A stretch of 5,104 bases of DNA from Prevotellaceae bacterium (GTDB taxonomy: Bacteria > Bacteroidota > Bacteroidia > Bacteroidales > UBA932). The notes beneath the pieces were generated by a model. That model made no database searches and was not told where the DNA came from. It was given only the letters and a program-made list of their open reading frames with translations. The stretch is taken from assembly GCA_031257455.1 (NCBI GenBank), contig JAIROQ010000115.1, positions 1 through 5,104 of the forward strand, written 5' to 3'. The translations under genes and the position numbers were made by a program. The stretch's first letter is position 1. Each line of letters opens with the position of its first letter. This document shows positions 1 through 5,104 of the stretch, in pieces.

Positions 1-71
1 TCCGGATAATCCAGGGCTTGCAGTAATCCTACAAACTGTTGCTTCTCTACGTTTAGTTGTATTGCATTCAT
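1..71 (-). CDS. N-terminus of an unidentified small protein, cut by the left window edge
   Basis: An ATG at 71-69 opens a frame that stays open to the window edge and reads MNAIQLNVEKQQFVGLLQAL, followed by DYP. Only 23 residues are visible, so no domain can be assigned. There is no signal peptide, so the product is probably cytoplasmic. The start is supported by an A-rich leader directly upstream and by an exact Bacteroidota -7 promoter element about 16 bases before the ATG. A short 'xxIQLNV' strand followed by an amphipathic helix is reminiscent of small antitoxin-like proteins that precede PIN-domain toxins in Bacteroidota. That is an impression from memory and not a demonstrated match. 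The gene is separated from the upstream operon by 110 bases and has its own promoter, so it is probably a separate transcription unit. Confidence 0.6.
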   Translation of the reverse strand, partial: MNAIQLNVEKQQFVGLLQALDYP

Positions 72-181
72 CTTTTTATTTTTTTTACAAAGATACGAAA
101 TTTATTATTAAGCGTGTAACCCAACATGTCAAAGAGCGGGATATAAAAAACAGGGTTGATTTTATTTAGTTAGGCATATAG
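72..181. other. Intergenic gap between the SusCD operon and the next gene
   Basis: This 110-base AT-rich stretch lies between the stop codon of the propeller gene and the ATG of the next minus-strand gene. It holds the -7 promoter element described separately. I looked for an intrinsic terminator for the operon. The only pairing I see is a 5-base AACCC/GGGTT match with a loop of about 30 bases and no following T-run, which is not convincing. Where the operon transcript ends is therefore not visible. Confidence 0.5.
88..95 (-). promoter_or_regulatory. Bacteroidota-type -7 promoter element for the gene starting at 71
   Basis: Read on the minus strand this is TATCTTTG, an exact match to the TAnnTTTG -7 consensus of the Bacteroidota primary sigma factor. 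Transcription would begin near 80-84, giving a leader of only about 10-13 bases, which is A-rich and has no Shine-Dalgarno motif. The -33 element is weak: a TTG occurs at 124-122, but the 26-base spacer is longer than the usual 19-21, and a TTAC at 119-116 is better placed but a poor match. The location in the only sizeable intergenic gap, just before an ATG, supports the call. Confidence 0.6.
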
Positions 182-1123
182 TTACTCTGTTTTTTTCATC
201 AGACGAACTTTATACATTCTGTATCCGGGAATCGTCAGTTTTTTTGTTGGATTTATCATATAAATATTTTCCGTCCAGTAATTTTCTTCTGCTTGAGTAT
301 AAACCAGCCAACCTGTTTCCTGTATATAGTTGACGGATTTAATATCTCCACTCAAAATTTCAGGTTCAAATAAGGTAAACTTGCCTGTATCTATCTCGAA
401 AAGATAGACTTTTCCCGCAAAACTTGCCGAAGAATTACTGCTAACCAAAAAAGTGTTGCTGTTTACAGCCGAAAGATCATGTCCATTGCCTAAAGGAACA
501 CTCCATTCTTTTTCAAGTATCAGTTCTGGTGTGTTTGAACCCCAATTTTTCAGAGAATATTCACGGAGTACGCTACTCCCTAATGCGTAAAAACGGTTTC
601 TTGCAGCCATCCATACAGCGCCATGAGCGCCATGAAGTTCATCCCTGAACAAAACCTCTTCGGGTTTATTGATGTCATATACCTCAATACTGTTTCCTTG
701 TTCAGTTGTGGATAAGGCGACGACAATTTTTCCGTTCGGCAACAAGTCGGCAGAGTGCGCTTGTGGAGCATGGGCGTAGAACAGGCATTTTTTTGTCGAA
801 CGTTCGAGCAACAATACGCCGCCGCCCGTGGAAGAGGTCATCAGCAATTTTGTATTGTCGTCAACCGACTTGCAATCGTCTAGCGTTTTCATATAATTCA
901 TGTATGCCGTTGGGAGTTGCGACGCAGCGTCAGCCAATTTCCACCTCCACACTATATTGAGTTCTTGCCCGTTGGATGTCTGTGCATCCAAGATGTATAA
1001 TTGATCTTGTCCGCAGGTAATCAGATAATACCCATCGTTTTCCGGCAACAAAGTGTCCGCGCGGGTTTGCGCCAGCAGTATCTGATTAACCAAAAGTAAT
1101 AAGCCAATAAAAATATTTTTCAT
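182..1123 (-). CDS. Exported beta-propeller-like protein, DUF6528-type, function unknown
   Basis: The 313-residue product begins with a signal peptide (basic MK, hydrophobic residues 4-17, probable cleavage near LLAQ at 16-19) and has no lipobox cysteine, so it should be periplasmic or secreted. The rest is built from about six diverged repeats with a propeller-blade pattern: ITCGQDQLYILDA (35-47), then segments starting near C84, H123, H167, H215 and I261, each giving a 'loop, strand, strand' pattern and often ending in a 'xVYxxD' or 'YxF' edge strand. The pattern and length fit the DUF6528 family as I recall it; no reaction is established. Histidines 123, 167 and 215 fall at the same position of consecutive repeats. 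I chose the ATG at 1123, not the in-frame ATG at 1150, because the later one starts directly at the signal peptide, has an A-rich leader and avoids overlapping the MBL gene. The start lies 10 bases after the MBL stop codon, implying co-transcription and possibly coupled translation. A role in handling the ligand imported by the upstream SusC/SusD pair is inference. Confidence 0.8.
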   Translation of the reverse strand: MKNIFIGLLLLVNQILLAQTRADTLLPENDGYYLITCGQDQLYILDAQTSNGQELNIVWRWKLADAASQLPTAYMNYMKTLDDCKSVDDNTKLLMTSSTGGGVLLLERSTKKCLFYAHAPQAHSADLLPNGKIVVALSTTEQGNSIEVYDINKPEEVLFRDELHGAHGAVWMAARNRFYALGSSVLREYSLKNWGSNTPELILEKEWSVPLGNGHDLSAVNSNTFLVSSNSSASFAGKVYLFEIDTGKFTLFEPEILSGDIKSVNYIQETGWLVYTQAEENYWTENIYMINPTKKLTIPGYRMYKVRLMKKTE

Positions 1124-1133
1124 TTTTGAAATA

Positions 1134-2186
1134 TCAATGCAATTCACCATTACTCCACATTAACTTTTCGCCCCACGCCATGATTACATAGGGCACTTTA
1201 ACATTCTCCAGCCGTCTAAAAGTAAGCCAATATGGTTCCCTGTGATCAATGGAGTGTCCCATTTCGTTTTCATGTCCGGTAATTATCAGTGCCGGACGAA
1301 TACCGGCAACGCTTTCTTCCATAGGCATCATCCAGCAATGTGCCAGCAATACATCTACTTTCACTTTATCGCCGACATTGGCTATCCATTTCATATCGTC
1401 GTGATTTGATTGATCGCCGGTGTGCATCACTGTTATTCCTTCAGGCGTAGTGATGGCATATACATTATTTGGGACGTCTCTCTGATGTCCCGGAAATATA
1501 TATACAGGCAATGATACGTTTTTTCCTGAAATCCGGATAGTTTCTTTGAGCATATCGGCTCCGCGCAAAGGTCGTATATGTGAATCCGAATTTTGCCAAA
1601 ACTTGATTGGGACAATTACATCTTTCCCCTGCTCACAAAACATTTTGGCTACCGCTTCATCAGCATGGTCGCCGTGGACATGCGTGACGAACAGAATATC
1701 GCATTGCTTTATAATCAGCTGCATCAGGGAGTCGCTTATAAAATGCTTTTCCTCGTTGTGTCCACCCCCTCTGATAATGTCAATGGCAACTGTTACCGAT
1801 GGCGTCTGCACAATGAAGCCGTGATTATAGAAACGGAAAAACCGTACTTTGTTACCGACAGGTTTTCCCTTCGCGAGTTCTTCGGCAACCGTTTGCGCCA
1901 TACGTTCGGTATAGGTGAAAAACGCCGCGCCGTTATCCAATCGTGTGTCATGCAATAATGCGTCTAACGCGAACAGCGCTAATTTGCGCTCATCATTGGC
2001 AGAAGTTGAGGGAGGATTACGTTCAAGTACTTTATGCGTATGCTCAAAAAGTATTGCAGCTTGATCTTGTAACATCTCATTCGGATTATCCCAATATTCC
2101 AACGGTTGCTGTGCTAAGAGCAGGCAGTCGGCAAATATGATATAAAAAATCAGGGATAAAACTCGCAAATATTGTTTCGTAATCAT
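1134..2186 (-). CDS. Exported MBL-fold metallo-hydrolase (UlaG-like)
   Basis: This 350-residue protein has a hydrophobic signal peptide (about 1-25, ending LLLAQ). The FADC at 18-21 is not a lipobox, so a soluble periplasmic location is likely. Residues 26-110 form a probably helical extension. The metallo-beta-lactamase fold starts near 113 and carries every expected metal ligand: HVHGDH at 169-174 (H169, H171, D173, H174), H234 in FPGHQ, D258 in HTGDQ and H305 in TGHENEMGH. This indicates a working dinuclear metal centre, usually Zn or Mn. The core most resembles UlaG-type hydrolases, whose characterised member opens the lactone ring of ascorbate 6-phosphate. MBL folds hydrolyse many esters, lactones, amides and phosphodiesters, so the substrate is open. 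The gene begins 25 bases after the SusD stop codon and ends 10 bases before the propeller gene, so it is probably transcribed with both. The leader is A-rich without a Shine-Dalgarno sequence. The fold and metal site are secure; the function in a nutrient-uptake operon is inferred. Confidence 0.88.
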   Translation of the reverse strand: MITKQYLRVLSLIFYIIFADCLLLAQQPLEYWDNPNEMLQDQAAILFEHTHKVLERNPPSTSANDERKLALFALDALLHDTRLDNGAAFFTYTERMAQTVAEELAKGKPVGNKVRFFRFYNHGFIVQTPSVTVAIDIIRGGGHNEEKHFISDSLMQLIIKQCDILFVTHVHGDHADEAVAKMFCEQGKDVIVPIKFWQNSDSHIRPLRGADMLKETIRISGKNVSLPVYIFPGHQRDVPNNVYAITTPEGITVMHTGDQSNHDDMKWIANVGDKVKVDVLLAHCWMMPMEESVAGIRPALIITGHENEMGHSIDHREPYWLTFRRLENVKVPYVIMAWGEKLMWSNGELH

Positions 2187-2211
2187 TTGATAAAATATTT
2201 TTAGTTGTTTT

Positions 2212-3618
2212 TTAATTATATCCCGGATTTTGCCATAGCAGGGCTTCGTTGTTTATACGTTCCAATTCTGTTTTCGGTATCGGGAACAGAAACTGATAAT
2301 CGGTAATAGTATGCCCATTAAGCGCCATTACCGCTTTGGCTTCGCCCATACGCACTATATCAAACCAGCGATGCCCTTCGTAAGGAAATTCCAGTTGTCG
2401 CTCCAGCATAATGGCTTTATTAAAACTGTCCTGATTGGCTATTGCCGGGTCATTTGGCTGTATTGCCGCAAGTCCTGCGCGTGTATGCACTGCATTAAGC
2501 GCCGTCATGGCAGGCGACGTGGAGGTATTGTCAAAGCCAATCCTGTTTAAGGCTTCGGCATACATTAACAGTACGTCGGCATAACGGAGTATGATTTGGT
2601 CGTTGCCCACATTATTCGTAGTGGCATCTCTTGTGTCAAAAAATTTTTGAAGCGCATACACGTTGCTTTCTCCTGGCACAGCCACATGCTCAATTAACGC
2701 CCTGCGCTTATCTCCATTGGTGAAAGCATTGAGCAATTGCGGAGATTGACCGGAGAAATTGGTTAAGCTAGTCATGCTCCACCAAAAACCATGCCCTTCG
2801 CCCGGAACGGTTTTGTTAAAACGCACGGCAAAAATAATTTCGCCGTTCATTTTATTGTCCACTTTAAACACATCGCCCGGCTCCGGCAGCAATGTATAGG
2901 CGCCGCCGATAAGCGGAGTCAGTGCATCGCGGGCATCCGTCCACTTGTGGAAAGTGAGATAGACCTTTCCCAACAGGGCACGTGCGGCGCCCAGGGTAAC
3001 CCGCCCTACATCATTGCCGCTGTACGTTTCGGGCAGCAGGCTTCCGTCCACAATCTGTTTCAAATCGCCGGCAATCAGTTCCAGCATTTCTTCATCGGAA
3101 CTCCGCCCGATTTGAAGCGCTTCGTCCACCGTAACCACCTTGCGCGTAGTGGGCACGCCGCCCCATGTGCGATACATATTGAAGTAGTTAAATGCGCGGA
3201 TAAACAGGGCTTCGCCTTTATACTGTTTTTTTAGATTTCCGTCAATATCCGCCTCGTCAATTCTGTCGAGCACCATATTGCACCGATAGACGTTATTGTT
3301 GAAGTTTGCCCAAAACTCGGACAATAATACATTGGATTGATTTTCCTGAAACTGGTCAATATCGTATCGGTCCTGTGTGCCGGTTGTTGGGGCATCAATC
3401 AAAAAGTTGTCGCTGCGATATTCGCAACATTCCGTGTAAAAGCTCACCTGCGATTGTAATTTGGAATAGCAGGATATTACGGCAAGGTTAAAATCTTCCG
3501 CCGTTTTGTACATGATGTTTGCCGAAATTTTATCGTTGGGCGTCAGGTCAAAAAACTCGTCGGAGCAAGACGCCAACAATACGGAAAATGAGAGTAGGAG
3601 TAATTTATGCTTTTTCAT
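2212..3618 (-). CDS. SusD/RagB-family outer-membrane nutrient-binding lipoprotein
   Basis: The 468-residue product is a surface lipoprotein that would cap the neighbouring SusC barrel and capture the ligand. The signal peptide ends in the lipobox L15-A-S-C18, and the mature protein starts C-S-D-E, an acidic stretch typical of Bacteroidota lipoproteins exported to the cell surface. Family hallmarks follow in order: the N-terminal 'DLTPNDKIS' segment (24-32), the helical TPR-like part with 'KGEALFIRAFNYFNMYRTWGG' features (134-154), 'GRVTLGAARALLGKVYL' (205-221), 'ILRYADVLLMYAEALNR' (343-359), 'LERQLEFPYEGHRWFDIVR' (405-423), and a C-terminus ending in 'NPGYN'. The length is at the short end for the family, but no hallmark is missing, so the gene appears intact. 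It starts 19 bases after the SusC stop codon, the usual pair arrangement. Ligand-binding residues are not conserved enough across the family to name the substrate. The leader is A-rich and lacks a Shine-Dalgarno motif. Confidence 0.95.
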   Translation of the reverse strand: MKKHKLLLLSFSVLLASCSDEFFDLTPNDKISANIMYKTAEDFNLAVISCYSKLQSQVSFYTECCEYRSDNFLIDAPTTGTQDRYDIDQFQENQSNVLLSEFWANFNNNVYRCNMVLDRIDEADIDGNLKKQYKGEALFIRAFNYFNMYRTWGGVPTTRKVVTVDEALQIGRSSDEEMLELIAGDLKQIVDGSLLPETYSGNDVGRVTLGAARALLGKVYLTFHKWTDARDALTPLIGGAYTLLPEPGDVFKVDNKMNGEIIFAVRFNKTVPGEGHGFWWSMTSLTNFSGQSPQLLNAFTNGDKRRALIEHVAVPGESNVYALQKFFDTRDATTNNVGNDQIILRYADVLLMYAEALNRIGFDNTSTSPAMTALNAVHTRAGLAAIQPNDPAIANQDSFNKAIMLERQLEFPYEGHRWFDIVRMGEAKAVMALNGHTITDYQFLFPIPKTELERINNEALLWQNPGYN

Positions 3619-3637
3619 ATTGATTTTGTTTGAAAGG

Positions 3638-5104
3638 TTAAAAAGTAATGTTAATTCCGGTAGTGAATATTTTTGCTAATGGATAAGTGCCATAGTCTTC
3701 GCCCGGTGTAAGGGAGTTAGATGGGCGCATGTTTACTTCGGGGTTATAACCGGTGTAGCCCGTAACTGTCCAGAGATTTTGCCCCGACACGTAAATCCGC
3801 AGGTTTTGCACATAAAATTTTTGGGTTATATGCTTGGGTAACGTGTAGCCCAACGACACATTTTGCAGCCGGAAATAGGAGCCGTCTTCAATATGCCACG
3901 TGGAGGTTCGTCCGTTGTAGCCCTTAGCTTTGCGGTTGCCGCGGTTGGTGTTGCCGTCGCCCGGCTCGGCTTCGCTACGCCAGCGGTTCAACCCTTCAAT
4001 CATTTCATTTGTGTTTCCCTCATTGTTGTTGATGTAACGCTGGTTCAGGTTCAGAATTTTATTTCCGTACACGCCTTGAAAGTCGAACGCCAAATCAATG
4101 CCTTTGTACGACACTGAGCCGCTAAATCCGTAGGTAAACTTGGGCATATAATTACCCACAATGGCACGATCTTTATCTATATCCAACACGCCATCGCCAT
4201 CCACATCTACAAAGCGGAAATCGCCCACATGCGTAGCCGACGCACCCTCAATATGCGGATAGCTGTTCAACTCCTCTGCGGTGGCGAAAATACCGTCCTG
4301 TAACAGCACATAGTAGCTGCCGATGGGTTGCCCCACTTGCGTAATGTAAAACGCATGTTCCACACTGCCCGAAGTAATTAACGGCGTATCTTCAGGTCCC
4401 AGCGAGGTAACCTTATTCCTGTTGGCGGCATAGTTGGCGCTGAATTGATACTGCAAGCCGTTGGCAAACTGCCGTTGCGAAGTCAGCAAAAACTCCCATC
4501 CGCGATTGTTTACGCTTCCGATATTCATCAGCGCGGTGCTGTGCCCGGAAGTATGCGGAACAGGAATGGTCAGCAACATGTCGGATGTGTTGGAATTATA
4601 ATATTCCACCGACAGGCCCAACAGCCCTTTGAACAGCTGCACATCGATACCGGCATTCACCATCGCCGTTTTTTCCCACTTCAACTCAGGGCGACTCACA
4701 TTGTCGGGTTTGTAGCCGGGCGTCAGCACGCCGTCTCCTGTTCCCAGAATATATTCTTCTTTCGACATGGTGGCAATATGGTCGTAGTTGCCGATATTGA
4801 AGTTTCCTGTTTCGCCATAGCTCACCCTTACCTTAATATCATCAACAAACGACAGGGCATTTACATTTCTGAAAAATCCCTCATCGCTTATCCGCCATGC
4901 GGCAGAAGCTGACGGGAAATAGCCCCAGCGATTTTCTTTCCCGAAACGCGAGGAGCCGTCTGCACGCACAGCGGCCGAGAGCAGGTACTTTCCTTTATAC
5001 CCATACTGCACGCGCGCCAAGTAGGAAGCTATTGTCCATTGCGTTTTGTTTGATGCCCCATCGGTGACTACGCCCCCCGAAATAGTTTGCACATAATCGT
5101 TGGG
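3638..5104 (-). CDS. SusC-family TonB-dependent outer-membrane transporter, C-terminal part
   Basis: An open frame enters from the right edge and ends at TAA (3640-3638), giving 488 residues, roughly the last half of a protein that usually has about 1000. The missing part would hold the signal peptide, carboxypeptidase-like domain, TonB box and plug. What is visible is beta-barrel: 'LSAAVRADGSSRFG', 'GYFPSASAAWRISDE', 'VRVSYGETGN', 'ELKWEKTAMVNAGID', 'NRGWEFLLTSQ', 'FRLQNVSLGYTLP', 'LRIYVSGQNLWTVTGYTGYNPE' and a terminal strand ending in GINITF with C-terminal Phe, the outer-membrane insertion signal. The GTG near 5092 is an internal valine codon, not a start, because the frame continues upstream with P-N-D-Y. 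The protein would import the ligand held by the SusD partner using TonB/ExbBD energy. An acidic DVDGDGVLDIDKD loop occurs at fragment residues 300-312 and is common in this family. The frame has no break inside the window. The substrate is not known. Confidence 0.95.
   Translation of the reverse strand, partial: PNDYVQTISGGVVTDGASNKTQWTIASYLARVQYGYKGKYLLSAAVRADGSSRFGKENRWGYFPSASAAWRISDEGFFRNVNALSFVDDIKVRVSYGETGNFNIGNYDHIATMSKEEYILGTGDGVLTPGYKPDNVSRPELKWEKTAMVNAGIDVQLFKGLLGLSVEYYNSNTSDMLLTIPVPHTSGHSTALMNIGSVNNRGWEFLLTSQRQFANGLQYQFSANYAANRNKVTSLGPEDTPLITSGSVEHAFYITQVGQPIGSYYVLLQDGIFATAEELNSYPHIEGASATHVGDFRFVDVDGDGVLDIDKDRAIVGNYMPKFTYGFSGSVSYKGIDLAFDFQGVYGNKILNLNQRYINNNEGNTNEMIEGLNRWRSEAEPGDGNTNRGNRKAKGYNGRTSTWHIEDGSYFRLQNVSLGYTLPKHITQKFYVQNLRIYVSGQNLWTVTGYTGYNPEVNMRPSNSLTPGEDYGTYPLAKIFTTGINITF

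Larger units (their letters stand above)
182..5104 (-). other. Probable susC-susD-MBL-propeller operon (5' end outside window)
   Basis: Four minus-strand genes follow one another with gaps of 19, 25 and 10 bases. None of the gaps contains a hairpin with a T-run or a TAnnTTTG promoter element, so a single transcript is the simplest reading. The layout matches a polysaccharide-utilisation-type locus, but no carbohydrate-active enzyme or regulator lies in the visible part. The transcript must start beyond the right edge, where regulators such as an ECF sigma/anti-sigma pair or a hybrid two-component system are often found. Co-transcription is inferred from spacing only. Confidence 0.7.

Noticed and set aside
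104..132. TTGACA-N17-AATAAT on the minus strand, resembling an E. coli sigma-70 promoter
   Set aside because: Bacteroidota primary sigma factors do not use this consensus, the region is AT-rich, and a proper TAnnTTTG element lies closer to the gene. Chance is the likely explanation.
122..158. AACCC/GGGTT pairing after the propeller gene as a possible terminator
   Set aside because: The stem is only five base pairs with a loop of about 30 bases and no T-run follows it, so it does not look like an intrinsic terminator.
1091..1098. Second TAnnTTTG match on the minus strand (TACTTTTG)
   Set aside because: It lies inside the signal-peptide coding part of the propeller gene with no gene start suitably placed downstream and no -33 element. 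An eight-base degenerate motif is expected by chance in several kilobases.
1124..1150. Earlier in-frame ATG at 1150 for the propeller gene, overlapping the end of the MBL gene by 17 bases
   Set aside because: It would add nine polar residues (MVNCIDISK) before an otherwise textbook signal peptide. The ATG at 1123 has an A-rich leader and begins directly with MKNIF, so it is preferred.
1543..1958. Plus-strand open frames opposite the MBL, SusD and SusC genes
   Set aside because: They have low-complexity or Cys/His/Arg-rich translations without recognisable domains, lie wholly opposite well-supported genes and lack plausible leaders. They are antisense shadows.
5073..5078. Run of six C (six G on the coding strand) in the susC fragment
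   Set aside because: Considered as a slippage or phase-variation tract, but six bases is short, the run encodes an ordinary Gly-Gly, and the frame is intact.

Overview
The window looks like a piece of a Bacteroidota chromosome, most likely order Bacteroidales. The evidence is an adjacent SusC/SusD pair, a SusD lipobox followed by acidic residues (C-S-D-E), A-rich translation leaders with no Shine-Dalgarno sequence, and an exact match to the Bacteroidota -7 promoter element (TAnnTTTG). The species cannot be named from the sequence.

All recognisable genes lie on the minus strand, so transcription runs from high to low coordinates. First comes the C-terminal part of a SusC-type TonB-dependent transporter (3638-5104, running off the right edge). 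A complete SusD/RagB-type surface lipoprotein follows (2212-3618), then an exported metallo-beta-lactamase (MBL)-fold hydrolase with all metal ligands in place (1134-2186), then an exported beta-propeller-like protein resembling the DUF6528 family (182-1123). The three gaps are 19, 25 and 10 bases with no visible terminator or promoter, so the four genes are probably one transcript. About 110 bases further on, after a clear promoter element, a new gene begins and leaves the window after 23 codons (1-71).

SusC and SusD would form an outer-membrane complex that binds and imports an oligomeric nutrient, usually a glycan. The MBL-fold protein and the propeller both carry signal peptides and probably act in the periplasm or envelope on the imported ligand. 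No glycoside hydrolase, polysaccharide lyase, sulfatase or regulator is visible here; these may lie beyond the right edge. The substrate cannot be read from the sequence. The most interesting part is the linked pair of exported, poorly characterised proteins (MBL hydrolase plus propeller), where the propeller has a His/His/His/Cys set at one equivalent position of successive repeats. I see no RNA gene, CRISPR array, insertion sequence or long repeat.
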